Assembly (NCBI GenBank): GCA_021030905.1
Contig: JAGFMI010000001.1
Coordinates: 1,798,001 to 1,862,000 of the forward strand
Reading direction: 5' to 3'
DNA length: 64,000 nucleotides
From: Pyrenula massariospora
Lineage: Eukaryota > Ascomycota > Eurotiomycetes > Pyrenulales > Pyrenulaceae
The notes beneath the pieces are model-generated. The model did not search any database. It was not told the origin of the DNA and worked only from the letters and a program-made list of their open reading frames with translations. Shown here one piece after another: positions 12,474 through 23,750 of this stretch. How positions within the stretch are numbered: position 1 is the stretch's first letter; every line of letters starts with the position of its first letter. The translations under genes and the position numbers were made by a program.

Positions 12474-13300
12474 ATGCACATCATCTCGCCATCCTTGGCG
12501 CTCAGGCGCTTAATATCACCTGCCTTGACGCCACGACCAGCCCTGATGACCACCGCATCTGCGATACACCGCCGCTCTTATCATTCAGAGCAATTTCCAG
12601 CAGCCCCTCCTTATTCTTCAGCTGAGACGGCTATCCTTTCAGCTGCCCTGTCCCACGTTCCTCGCCACGGATTCTCGACTCGGTCGATTGCCCTTGGCGC
12701 CGAAGATGCAGGCTATCCAGAGGTCTCAACCCAGCTCTTTCCCAAGGGCGCGTTCGACTTGATACGCTATCATCTTGTGAATCAACGGTTGGCTCTTAGA
12801 GACAATGTTCAGTTCCCCGAGGGCATTCCCTTTGGCGTGGGCAGAAAAGTTCGCATATTGACCCTCGCAAGGCTACGCGCGAATAAAGATATTATTTTCC
12901 AATGGCAAGGAGTAAGCACTGCCTGGAGGCCCACTCTACTTCCTAGTCTTATTAATCGTACGCGCAGGCTCTTGGCCATATGTCCCTCCTGGGTAATATC
13001 CCCACCTCGCTCTCCGAACTTCATGCGCTTTCTGATGAAATTTGGTATCTTGCCGGTGATACAAGTGTCGATACGTCATGGTATACCAAACGAGCTTCGC
13101 TTGCGGCTGTCTATGCCAGCTCCGAACTTTATATGACAACAGACACTTCAAAAGACTTCGTGGAGACAGAAGGGTTCCTGGATCGAAGGCTAGACGATGT
13201 GCATAAAATGGGTACTTCTGCAAGCGGGGCTGGTCAATTTGCCGGATTTCTGACAGGGAGTGCCTTTAATTTGATGCGGTCCTGGGGTACGAGAATATGA
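12474..13300 (+). CDS. COQ9: Ubiquinone biosynthesis protein COQ9, mitochondrial
   Basis: Two exons, 12474-12911 and 12968-13300, joined through a 56-nt intron (GTAAGC...GCGCAG) in phase, giving 256 aa, the usual fungal length. COQ9 is a lipid-binding protein of the inner-membrane CoQ synthome that assists Coq7 hydroxylation. The N-terminus (MHIISPSLALRRLISPALTP) is Arg/Ser-rich without acids, a typical mitochondrial presequence. The conserved core includes a FSTRSIALGAEDAGYPEVS-like stretch and, after the intron, LADELWYLAGD-like text (here SDEIWYLAGDTSVDTSWYTK), the signature region of the family. The ATG at 12474 is chosen over the longer open frame from 12309 because it places the presequence at the start. 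The end FNLMRSWG is typical. Confidence 0.9.
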
Positions 13301-15522
13301 GCTCCGGGACATGCAGGCCTGAAGAGGAAACCCTTCACATACACCTGAAAAGGTGACCTGGACTTGGCAAGCTTATGTCCTGCTCGAGCCCTTTCAATGC
13401 TCTTGGCTCGGACTGTGGTGCCTGCATCGCTTGGGCAGAATACGGGCTAACTTTTACGACAAAGGGCCATGGAAACCCACGAAAATGAACGGCCCCCACC
13501 CAGTGGTACCATATTAGGACCATGTTGACAAATTGAAAAGACTGTTACCGCCGACTTTGACGGCAATTAGGGTTTCCCGCCAGGTACAGCAGATTGAGAG
13601 ATGTCACTTTTAACGAACCCGTGACAGATGCAAATTTACTCGCCAGAAAGGGCATGGCGCAGCACTCTAACCGAAAATCCAAATAACCGAATCGGGCAAT
13701 CCGACGGTATAGTCCACCTCTCTTTATTTCAGCCTATACTACTTTTATGTGGACTACTGAGAGAACGTCTGCGACTCCACTGCCTAGGTAGGCGCCTTTA
13801 GAGAAAGCAAGGGTGTGTCTAAGCGCATCATTTAAGCACAAAATTTATGCAGGCCATCCAAGTATCAGGTCTAGCGCACTCATCTATGCATGACATCTTA
13901 GTGCAACGTCGGATTCTTCGCCTGAAAATGTTGATACCGACCCTGTACTGATGATGTTCTCGCTGCAGCCTATCTCTTTTCTCGTTCCCCTTTTCTAGTC
14001 TCATGATCACTTCACGTGGCGTACACACGAACTAAGGCATTTCCATGAGTGTCGCTTGAGTTAACACTTCTCAGAGCTCTCAAAGCTCTGCTTTTTTCAG
14101 ATGCCCCTCTATCTAGTAACGTAATGCCATTGGCAAAACCCACCCATCCTTCTCTAATGAAGATTTTGAAGTTGCCAGAGAGAATTTCGTTGAAGATTTG
14201 TGCTTTCCGCCTCACAATGTCCTGGTAAACAGACTATTTGGCCTTGATGTGTTGCTTGCAAAGCGTATCCCAACATACTCTAGAACCTACCATCTAGTAC
14301 ATTCTGTTCCATGTAGTCTCTGACTTTTAGCATATCAAGAAGGAGTTTGTCTCAACTTTTTAAATGATTAATCTCTACTTTCATTTTTTTCATCACTGTC
14401 TCTCCCTCTCTTCTTTCTTTTCTTTTCTCTTTCTCGATTTCTCTGCCTCAATCTCGACTGTGATTCCTAGAAATTTGTCGACAAGATGACTTCTAAGCAC
14501 CGAATGTGTTCACGCATCGATTGATACGCTTCAACGCAAGTGGAAAATATTTATTTAAGAATAGTCAGGCATCGCTCACGACATATCAATCAAGTCAAGT
14601 ATTTTTTCCATCCGGCCGTCTCTTATCAGGTCCTAAATCTACACAATACAACCCCATCAATTCCAATTCATCACACGTTGTCCCGACGAAATTTTCCTCT
14701 CCCACACACGAAGCCGAGATGACATATTTCCCATCTCATGGAGCATACAAGCCACAAGGAAAGAAAAATATCACCACGTCCGCACTTGGACTAGGTCTCT
14801 ACTCCCCACTTAGCCTAGCTGTCGAGAGTAAGCAACAACGTACGCCCACGCACCATACTCGGATCTGCATATACATCATCCGTGTTATCTCTTTCTTGGT
14901 CGTCCTGTACACGTCATGTGCGTACGTATATACAAACCTCGACTTACTTGCCCCGAGCCTCCACACAACACACCGTCCCTGAACCTCCTATCTTAGTTTC
15001 TCCATGAGCTGGGAAACGGCCGTTCGTCCCCGTAGGCGCAAGAATCCGGCATGTTACCGGTCGAGAAGGAGATCGTATCTTGGGAAGGAGGAATACGATA
15101 CTGTGGCGAGGTTTTGATGTGATCGGGCAACACGACACGACACGACACTTTGGACGGTGCGGGCAAGTAATAAGTAGATGATTTGGTAGGCCGATGACGG
15201 ATTCCATAGCCTTCTTTGACGGAGCGCTTGGATGGCGGTTTTCGTGTCTAGGTAGACATGGGCATGTAGATAGGTGGGTAGGTAAGTAGGTAGGACGAGG
15301 AAAGGATTAACTCCCAGCGAGGGCATTTTGTTTCTTACATGGAACGTGTATAGTGTTCATCTACGTGAACGCTACGCTGATTAAACATTTCCAGACCTCT
15401 TCTTCTTCGGACGATTCAATATCCACTTTCATAGTCCACGAATACCCAATCCGTACAAACGCATCCATACGCGTAAGTTCCCAACCCATTTCTTCCTCCC
15501 CTTCCTGAATCCCAAAACGAAA
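13301..15522. other. Intergenic region between COQ9 and CMR1
   Basis: Spacer of 2.2 kb between the 3' ends of COQ9 and CMR1. It holds a pyrimidine tract at about 14369-14448 followed by an ATG at 14486 that opens only 12 codons, a 158-codon frame (14506-14982) with no recognisable content, and short simple repeats near 15120-15290 (ACACG and GTAG-type). No gene is supported. Confidence 0.4.
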
Positions 15523-17274
15523 TTACAACCAAAGACACAACTTTCCGCTTGCGGTCCCTCCCGCCACCCAGTTCATGCTCGGATGCCACACCGCGACCGC
15601 CGGCACCGCACTGATCCCTTCGCCCCCCAACTGCGCCAGCTGCTCCCCCTCCCCATCATGCAGATCCACGAACCGATTCATATTCCCGATGGCCAGCTTC
15701 TGCACCCCATCAGCCGGATTGCGCTGCCACTGGGGCTTCAGGATCGTGACCCAGCGGCCGGTTTGGCAGTTGTGCCTCACAACGGTCGTGGGCGCGGCTT
15801 CGTCGTTAGTGAGGGTAGTGCTTGGCGGCCATCGGGACATTGGATTGGAGGGGGAGGAGAAGTTGTGGATTTTGATGCTATCGTCGTAGCTGGCGGTTGC
15901 GACTTGGCCGGCCGAGTTGAAGGAGGCGTGGGAGACGCTGAGGCGGGACTCGTGGCTGCCGACGAGTAAGGGGAGGGACTTCTTGATGCTGCGCAGGTCC
16001 CATAGACACATTGTTCTGTCTAGGGAGGCTGTTGCGGCATAGTGGGGGGCGGAAGGGTTGAGGCTGAAGCCGCCAATCTTCTTCTCGGCGAGCTGGTAAA
16101 TGGCTGTGGATTGTGTGGGTGGAGCGCGGAGATCGCGGTGTCCGAGGGCGCCGTTCAGAGTGGTGAAGTAGATGGTGTGTGGGTCGAGCGGGGCCATGTC
16201 GAGCGCGGAGACCGGTTCGTCCATGCTGTGGTCATCCGGGGCGTAGACTTCCGTCGAAAGGTTGCTGGTGAAGTTTGTGGCGCGGATGGAGGAGTCGTAG
16301 GAGGAAGTGTAAAGGGTCTCGGCAGAGGAGGGGTGGAAATGCATGCCCGAGATAGTCCGGGCGTGAGGTTTGAGAGTGGTGATTTTAGGGGGAGCGTAGT
16401 CGTCTTCGTCAGCGTCGTCTTCGTCGAGGTTTTCAGAATCAGAGTCACCGGGGTTGATGTTGATATTTCTGCCTTTGATTGACTTCTTTTGTGGTTTTTC
16501 ATCTTCCTCCTCTTCCTTTTTAACTTCCGTTTCCTCAGCCTTTGCTCCGCTACCTGGGCCCTTTTGGGAGGCGTTGACGAAGCCGAGATTACCCAATTTG
16601 TCTCCTGCGAAGACGAGGGGGGCTTCTATGGAAGGGTGCATGGTCATGCTATATATCCGCTCTGGAACGATCTTGATTTCTACCAGAAGTCGTTAGCATT
16701 TATGCCGGCGTGAAATAAAGATCTGCTCACCATTGGGTGGCCATGCGTCCCATAAATCCAGATTAAGGCTCTCGCGCAAAGTCTTGAGCTTCTTATTTGA
16801 CGTGTTCTTGATCTCTTCGCCCCCGAATGTCCGCTGATATGGCGTTGCAACGCCTTTATTGAGAACATCGACACCGAGCAGTAAAGTGCCATTTGTAGGT
16901 TTCTTGCCAGCGACCAGAATATCTCCAAACTGCAGATCACCAGACACCCGCTGCCTCTTCGCTCTTGCAGCCTCCTCAGCCACTGCTCGCTCCTCTTCCG
17001 CCTTTCTTTTTGCGACCTCGCTGTCTGCTTGGATACCTTTAAGTCTAGACGATGTTCTCGTCGCAATCGTTGGCTCTTTTTTGACTGGCTTAGAAGCAGG
17101 GCGCGGTTTCCTTGGTTTCGATGCAGCAGTAGTGCTTGTCTTGGGAGGTGCTTGTGGAAGAGAAGTGAGACCCGCAGCTTTCATCCGCTGATTGACAAGC
17201 GCGATGTTCGCCAGACGCTGCTTCTCCATCTCCGAGACCCCTGGCGCGGTCTCTTCTTTGCGCGGTCGCCCCAT
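15523..17274 (-). CDS. CMR1: WD40-repeat DNA damage-binding protein Cmr1
   Basis: Two exons, 17274-16731 and 16679-15523, with a 51-nt intron (GTGAGC, branch GCTAAC, ...GTAG), encode 566 aa. The N-terminal third is basic and Lys/Ala-rich ([25 protein letters not shown]) with a predicted nuclear character; it leads into [21 protein letters not shown] and the junction [20 protein letters not shown], both typical of Cmr1. The remainder is a WD40 propeller (examples: [40 protein letters not shown]), interrupted by an acidic insert around residues 235-270. Family role: nuclear protein that binds damaged DNA and joins the intranuclear quality-control compartment under replication stress. It is divergent from the Mtf2-like gene with 252 bp between start codons. 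Confidence 0.9.
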
Positions 17275-17526
17275 TTTAAGCCGGACGCTATAATCAACGA
17301 GAAATCAATGCTCAGTTCTAAATCCTTAGGTACCTTATGTGAGCGTTTGGACTTTTATAAAAGATAAGGTAGCCAATTCGGCTTCGAAGACCCGGACGCG
17401 GTCGACGCGTAAAAATTCTGCCCAAGGCGGAGTGTCGGAATTACCTCGGAAGCTAGCATTTTTCTGTTTCGAGAGATCTCGAAAGCTCTATCATCGGAAT
17501 CGTCCGTACATGATTGCCAATGGCCG
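17275..17526. promoter_or_regulatory. Bidirectional promoter region, CMR1 / Mtf2-like
   Basis: Only 252 bp separate the two start codons, so the genes likely share a divergent promoter. I see no clear TATA box or named factor site. Confidence 0.45.
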
Positions 17527-19431
17527 ATGTATCAACGTCTTCCGCCAAGCTTGATCCCTAAAACCTTCGATCTTGTGAGGTTGCCGTTCCTTTACCATAC
17601 ATGCACCACCGTTGGCCGAACAGACTGCAGACAGGCTAGTACAACAAGACGACCTCGCAGAAGCTCTGCAAGGCTCTGGGCCAGAAACAATGAGGTCGAA
17701 GATGCCACGAAACGGGAAGCGGACGGTGCTTTCGTACAGCCTCGGACAAATGAGTCGTCGCTAATGGTCAAAGATGGACCGCCAGACGGGCAGAGAAGCT
17801 ACCTTCAAGAACGGGCAAAACCTTCCGTCACAGCACCTTCGAATGGAGAAGGGATTTTTGGAAGAGGCCCACCACCCTCTAGCACGATGACCAAATCTGA
17901 AAGAGAAGCATTTACTCAACTTCTTGAAAGTCTCACGCAAACTTTCCCGGGAAAGCCCTCGACAGAAACGACCAAAAAGAAAGAAAAAGAGAAGTCGGAG
18001 AGAGGACGTGCAGCTGCACGCGAGTCAAGGGAGGCGATAGCTATCAGCAAAAAGATTGTTCCGATCTTTAAGTCTGCAGTCGCGGATTACAAAGATAAGA
18101 GTCGCTCGGCAACGGAAAGAAAGTCCCTTTCTTGGCTACAAGAGTCTTTGAAGGGGCCTGCTAAGCGAGCGGAGGAGTTTTACCGAGAAAACCATAACAA
18201 GACCATGAACCATCTGTTGTCAATGAACCTTGAGGTGCCGGCGACCTTGGAGGATATGGTTCACGAGATAGGGTATCGAGAGCTAGAAAAGACGGCCAAA
18301 CTTGTTAGGGAGGCTGCAGAGAAGCGTCTAGGCGACTATGAAATCTGGAGGCTGTTCGAGGAGAGAATATTTTCACTGATGCACTTCTTAGAGCCAGAAA
18401 AAGATGCACAACATGGTTCAGCTGACTCTCAGACCAAAGGTAAAAAAAGGGTGAAAAAGAAAAGAACCAAATCAGCTCAGAAAGAGCTGTCTTCAATGGA
18501 AGAATCCTCCACGACCGAGCCAGCTGTTAACAATCACATAAACCCCGAAGATGAGGCTACACCGATTGTTTCTACAACTCCCACTGAAGCCCCCAAACCA
18601 GGCTCCTCACTATCAGCCCCCCCTTTTACCCTGCCCTCGTACATCCCCCGTCTAACCCTAATTTCCCGCCTCTACCCCGCCGCCATTAACTTTGCCCTCT
18701 CCACTCTTATAGAGTGCTTTCCCACGTCCCCAATCCCAAACACCATCCTCCCGCGCCTCAAATCCCTGGGCCGAACCTCCTACGTCCTCGGCGCCAACAC
18801 CACTTTCTTCAATACCCTCCTTCGATTGCGCTGGTACGTCTATTCCGATCTCAAGGGCATCGACAGCCTGTTTGCTGAGATGCACAACGCCGGCATAGAA
18901 TTTGACAGCGAAACAATGAGTGTTATCCGGTCCATAGATGATCGGGCACTGAAAGAGCAGAGTGAGCCTGGGATAAGGATGCGGAGGGCTCAAACTAAAA
19001 TAGCAAAGGCAAGGGGCTTGGGTGCGGATCCGAGGCCATATTCACAGAAAGCAAGGAGTGATCTCTGGTGGTCGATGGAGGAGCAGAGGCATTTCCTGGA
19101 TAAGATTGTGAACAAGTGGGGAAGGATTGCGAAGGAGGCGCAAGAGGACAGAAAATTGGAAATTAGACAGAGGCGCTTCAAGATAAAGGCAGAGCGTACA
19201 GGGCAGGATCGGGTAAGGCAGGGGGCGAAAGGAAAACTTGTGCGGGAGAATTTGGAAGGTAAAGGGAATGGGGAAATGGTGAGAGCTGCTGTAGGAGTAG
19301 AGAGGACTCGTCGACGACAAGAAGGCTCGGACGTGAGACCGTTGTTTAATCAACCTCACCAGCGACCGCATGTGATCTCTACTAGGCGTGACCTGGATGC
19401 CGGGGAAGCGAAGCAGGTTGCAGCAGGGTAG
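17527..19431 (+). CDS. Mitochondrial protein with Mtf2-like C-terminal domain
   Basis: Single exon, 634 aa. The first ~60 residues (MYQRLPPSLIPKTFDLVRLP, then Arg/Ser/Thr-rich) look like a mitochondrial presequence. The middle is charged, with Lys-rich low-complexity segments around 140-170 and 295-330. The conserved block is in residues ~360-470: PSYIPRLTLISRLYPAAINF, then a GRTSYVLGANTTFFNTLLRL-like stretch and LRWYVYSDLKGIDSLFAEM, which I associate with the Mtf2/Nam1 C-terminal domain of fungal proteins acting in mitochondrial transcript processing and translation coupling. The tail after ~500 is basic and coiled-coil-like (WWSMEEQRHFLDKIV onward). Function beyond a mitochondrial RNA-related role is inference. 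Confidence 0.68.
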   Translation: MYQRLPPSLIPKTFDLVRLPFLYHTCTTVGRTDCRQASTTRRPRRSSARLWARNNEVEDATKREADGAFVQPRTNESSLMVKDGPPDGQRSYLQERAKPSVTAPSNGEGIFGRGPPPSSTMTKSEREAFTQLLESLTQTFPGKPSTETTKKKEKEKSERGRAAARESREAIAISKKIVPIFKSAVADYKDKSRSATERKSLSWLQESLKGPAKRAEEFYRENHNKTMNHLLSMNLEVPATLEDMVHEIGYRELEKTAKLVREAAEKRLGDYEIWRLFEERIFSLMHFLEPEKDAQHGSADSQTKGKKRVKKKRTKSAQKELSSMEESSTTEPAVNNHINPEDEATPIVSTTPTEAPKPGSSLSAPPFTLPSYIPRLTLISRLYPAAINFALSTLIECFPTSPIPNTILPRLKSLGRTSYVLGANTTFFNTLLRLRWYVYSDLKGIDSLFAEMHNAGIEFDSETMSVIRSIDDRALKEQSEPGIRMRRAQTKIAKARGLGADPRPYSQKARSDLWWSMEEQRHFLDKIVNKWGRIAKEAQEDRKLEIRQRRFKIKAERTGQDRVRQGAKGKLVRENLEGKGNGEMVRAAVGVERTRRRQEGSDVRPLFNQPHQRPHVISTRRDLDAGEAKQVAAG

Positions 19432-20328
19432 ATGTTATACAGTACTATTTGATCTATTAATCTTCGATATGTGAAGCGAGTCAAGAACTCAATGTGTCGA
19501 TGACTTTTCGAACATAAATCAGACAGGATCGTGCTTCATGCACCGATGTAGGTAAGGTGCAGTGCTCCGAATCGGCCAGGGTTTTCTTATTCTTTACGAA
19601 AGTGCTGGGAAGATACCGAACTGGCGTCGGTGAAATACGCGATCGACTGAGGCTCGGTGAGGAAGCGGCACGGACTTAACACTGCGTGGACGAGACCAAG
19701 TTGAGCTTTGCCATGTAGCTTGATTGGCCGAATGTTCTGATACATCTTCGCCTTTCTTTTCGAGACAGTCCGGCACTCTTCGTCATGCCGCTATCGTCCA
19801 GCTTCCATGATGGTCCCAATACTTTGCTCCCAAGATTACTTTCCGCATGGCTGTCAGCTTGCACATCGACAGCCTTGAGTTCTTCCGATGTGAACTACTG
19901 TCCGTTGCATGGAAGCTGTCGTTAACACAGCCGACGTTTGCGGCATGTGCTCGAGGAAATGAGGAGAAGAGGAGGCTTGCACAAAAGCTTGGTTGATAAG
20001 GCGATTTGAGACCTTTCCCAAGAGTCAGTGTCCACAGCATTGTAGTCTGAGCTGGGTTGTCGTCTTGTTCAGAAAACGAAAATGTTTGAAGTGTAGTGCC
20101 CATATCTCACATCTTGGGCAATAAAGAACGAGTTCTGACGAGAGATCTGACCTTAACGAAGACGAAGTCCCACGATCTTCGTCCTTCTCAGTCCGACGCA
20201 TGACTCTGCAGGACTGCGAGCTTATTTTCCGAAAGTTAGTGTTGCTTGATGGCTAGGAACGTCGAAGGAAATGTCATCCTCGTTATTGGTGTCCTTATCG
20301 CGGTCTCCAAACTCGCTTTAGGCTGATC
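19432..20328. other. Spacer between the Mtf2-like gene and the ankyrin relic
   Basis: Minus-strand sequence at about 20315-20229 reads as an acidic stretch (FGDRDKDTNNEDDISFDVPS) and may be a further exon of the adjacent relic. The rest (19432-20228) shows no recognisable coding content on either strand. Confidence 0.35.
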
Positions 20329-21373
20329 TTACTTGAATTCTGCGTCTCCATCTTTATTTTCGTAGCAGATTGTAGCGCCTCTTCTATAAGAATGCAAAGA
20401 TCGCAATACACTCGCAATCTTCTCATGCGTAAGGTTGTCTCCCTGCTCGTTCTCAAGACTCTTCTCGTTTTCCGAAACTTCGTTCCCTTCGCTTTCAGAC
20501 GCAACGTCTTGCTGAATATCTTTCAAGCATTCAAAATACAGTGCTATCTTTTAGTCAGCATTTCGACTCGTGTTGTTCAGTTTGTCCTGTCCCAAACCGC
20601 CTTTGAGAAAGAACTTTACGACACCTAGAGCTCCAGAGCAGCACGCGTCGATAAGAGCATTGTTGCCATGTGTGTCTTTACGAAGCTTCATATCTCGATA
20701 TTCGTTGTCACTTTACAGTCTATAAAGCTGACTTCTTGAAACATCCATTCCCAGAAACATCTTGATACCTTTTGCGAGCGTTTCATGAATGCTGGTATGA
20801 CCTGCCAGGTCAAGTCGGATTCATATACTTTCAAGTTCTTACCTTATGTAGCTTTGAGCACGAAAGATAAGGAAATTTAAAAAGCTGACTCCTCGTTCCA
20901 TGAAGCGGAATTTGTATTTGCACTAGATTATTGAACTAAGGGACTTCGATGACTTCTAGCAACTCAGCACGTGCACGCGAAACGGTTGCTCTTATGGACT
21001 CCATCGACTTTTTATGAAAGTGACAAGTTGCCTTCTTTTCTTTGATTTCGGATCACTGTTGCTATCGAGGTTTGCGATTGATCAGGAGCGAGCCTTCGTG
21101 CTCGATTTCAAGGTTCTGGATAGCTTTCTGACTTGCTAACACTTTCTTCTTCGAATCCCCATTCAACGTGTCTGTCTCCGGTCCCTTCAGTGTATCAAAG
21201 TTTTTGGTGACGTTCTCGATGCTTTCCAAAATTGCCCGAAGATTTTCGACGACGTTCGTAATCTCGATGACATCTTCATCACTACTCTAGATAGAATTTC
21301 AATAATTTATCAGACTTTGAAATACTTAAAGACCCAATGGGGTTACTGCAAGGGCGGTACCTGGGTCTGCCAT
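20329..21373 (-). pseudogene. Decayed ankyrin-repeat protein gene with fungal STAND-type N-terminal domain
   Basis: A single minus-strand frame from ATG 21373 (MADPGTALAVTPLGL) to about 20938 reads as the N-terminal domain common in fungal STAND/ankyrin proteins, but is broken by stops at 21328-21326 (TAA), 21301-21299 (TGA), 21289-21287 (TAG), 21064-21062 (TAG) and 21055-21053 (TGA). Between the stops the frame is fluent (SSDEDVIEITNVVENLRAIL; later KSMESIRATVSRARAELLEV). A second frame (20820-20329) gives ankyrin-like text (HGNNALIDACCSGALGVVKF) and an acidic tail, interrupted by TAA at 20715-20713 and 20553-20551. Several stops are one C-to-T change from CAA or CAG. The change of frame between the two parts could be an intron or a frameshift. 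An intact parent would be a cytoplasmic signalling or incompatibility-type protein; that is inference. Confidence 0.65.
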
Positions 21374-22358
21374 CTTTACAATGAATCAGAAATTGAAATT
21401 AGCCCGATCTACCGTAGCGAATAGCAATAGCATAGCGCATGAAAGTCCCGTAAATAATCGATTGTCTTTCCCAACGACTGAAAGGTACCTGTGTTGAAGC
21501 AAATGCCCAATCAGGCCGCGTGTGGGCAAGCATCAAGTCTTCTTTTCCAGCATTGTTGTTGTCATTATTCTGTGTTGATTTGGAAACGGCTCGTGAGAAT
21601 TCCTCACGGGATAGCACGACTTCTGACGCATGGCTTTATAAGAGCTGAAAGGCTGAGTGTGCCCGTTGAGCCGAGCTCTAGGGGCTGGCACTTCGGGGGC
21701 TACGGCGGAGGGACATTAGGCGTCGTCAACGTTACCTAGAGCTAGAAGGATCGATAAACAGTTTTGAGAATAGAAACTTCAAAAAAATCAGGTTGATCAA
21801 ATCGATAAGAGGTAAGAAATAGGAAGTTCTTAGTATTCAAGTCCAAAAGTCTCAACTTTTAAAAAATACATACTAAATTTAGTCTATTAGAACACAGTTA
21901 CGCTCTCTCTGTACTAGATAGGTCTTAGTTGCCCAGCCGGGACTGCGGATAGATAAACCTAGATTGAAATGTGACTCCGTGAAATTTTGTCAAAATCATT
22001 CTACTCTACCAGACCACCTGCTCGAAAAATGACTGAACGGCCTCTGGGACGCAGTAGAATAGTACCCTTGATGTTCTGTGCGTTTAAGCTATACTTACAA
22101 TAGGCCCAAGCCTAGCCACACGGAGGACGACCGAAGTAGCCGCGTCTCGCTTTTACTAACAATCCCAACATGGCTCATCGCGACCTCCTACACAAGCAAA
22201 CTGGTATCACTGGATGATATTTGCATGAAATAATGTTTGCTACAATACTATTGTGGCTCAATTCTGTCTCGGTTTTTCGCTGTTTTACCTCCATCATCTC
22301 ACTATCGGTTTGTGCAGTCTATTCTAGATATAGCGCCGTTTGTTCTTCATAAAATGCG
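21374..22358. other. Spacer between the ankyrin relic and the secreted peptidase-like gene
   Basis: AT-richer than its surroundings, with short runs of A and T around 21780-21900. No coding content is recognised. Confidence 0.35.
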
Positions 22359-23750
22359 ATGAAGGTCCTTAAAGTCTTGATGCTTCTATTGATCCCCCGT
22401 GCTTCTATTGCCATAACTTATTGGATTGATATGTCATGCTCAAACCCTGACAAGACCCGTCAATTCCGCAGAGGTTTCGCTGGAGCCCGGGACATGGCGG
22501 CACGAGCATGGGCGAGGTTAAGACCTGAGGACGTGTACATGACGCAAGTGTCTCAGACCATCTTTAAGCCAAGAACACCTGCATTTAACCATAGGACAAG
22601 GAGTGAACTCTCTATATGGATGATTTTGACTTTATGCTGACGGGAAAGCTCAGACATATTTGATCAATTATCACAGATGACTGAGTCACACGATCAGGAC
22701 CAGGCGAATATTCGTATCTATTGTGATAATGATGACCTGAGTGGCAGGGGACGATGGACTCTTCGACAAGATCCTCGAAGGGCCCCAGTGGGGTACCTTC
22801 CGCAGAGAGATCGGGTCAAGTATCCTCCTGCTACGCCCCTTGGAAATTACCAGGAATGGGAAGACCGTCGGAATGGTATCGCATTGATTTCGGGGACAGA
22901 AAGATCCTATTACACTAACCTATGAAATAGGGGTCGTGATGGGCGGTACCATTGGCTGCGGAGATCATTCGGTCCAGGCGATAACTTACACGCAATTCAA
23001 ATGGCCACGTTCCGCACCGCTTGGAATGGACACCAATCTGCCGTTGAACAGGCTTACCATGACTGTGGGTAGATTGTACCTATTCTTTAAATCGGACGAC
23101 GAAGCCTAAAGCGCCAAAACAGGTCTGTGACAGGCAGATACGCGGAGGTCTCCATTCATTCGATGAGCTGAACTCAAGAGCCGATATGTCATCCGTAATC
23201 AACAGAAGAGCTCGGGGAACGCTTGACGGCCTCAGAGCTATGACTGCCGCTGTGATACTACATGAGGTTGGTAGTTCTGATCCCGAGGCTGTGCTCCGCG
23301 ATGCTAATCAGGTTTGAACAGCTTTTCAACTATCCCCCTTTTCTTTGTAAGTCTACTTCATCCGTTCCTGTCGGTGGAGGGTGATCTTTGAACTACAATC
23401 CTGAGTACCCCCTGTCTTTGAGTTCCCTTCCCAGTCTATCTGCTACCCATGCTCAGCACGCTCGCCGCTTCTCACTACCCTTCGCTACTAGGCCTTACCC
23501 AACTAACAGTCTATCCTCTTCAGTCAATACCTACCTTTACAGGATCCCAGCAGGGCTAGGCGGCAGCTGGTCGGGGATACTGCCACTCTCCAGTACGACG
23601 TCCGGTCATAACTCGGATTGTTTTACGTACTTTGCCTTGTTGGCTACGCTTGCCGACCGCGGGTGGCGTCTAGATCCAGATCCAGATCGCTGGCGAGAAG
23701 GGCACCTGATTCAGGATCGGAGGGTTATCAGACGTCCAACTCCTTCATGA
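22359..23750 (+). CDS. Putative secreted metallopeptidase-like protein (six-exon model)
   Basis: Proposed exons: 22359-22602, 22654-22875, 22931-23064, 23123-23266, 23322-23346 and 23524-23750, all phase-consistent, giving 331 aa. The N-terminus MKVLKVLMLLLIPRASIAIT is a signal peptide. Introns carry GCTGAC, CACTAAC or GCTAAT branch-like motifs. After splicing, exon 4 ends in AMTAAVILHE and exon 5 starts LFNYPPFL, producing His-Glu-Leu-Phe-Asn where zinc peptidases have His-Glu-X-X-His. The upstream text (CDRQIRGGLHSFDELNSRAD) and the final FTYFALLATLADRGW resemble fungal secreted proteins of the lysine-specific metalloendopeptidase-like fold. Asn in place of the second zinc-binding His suggests an inactive or altered enzyme, if the splice model is right. 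Intron 5 (177 nt) is the least certain join. Confidence 0.45.

Noticed and set aside
14506-14982. 158-codon plus-strand ORF
   Set aside because: It begins with GTG and has no ATG near its start. Composition is unremarkable apart from one hydrophobic stretch near its end.
15115-15300. Short ACACG and GTAG-type repeats
   Set aside because: Three to five imperfect units of 4-5 bp; ordinary low-complexity sequence, not a CRISPR or functional array.
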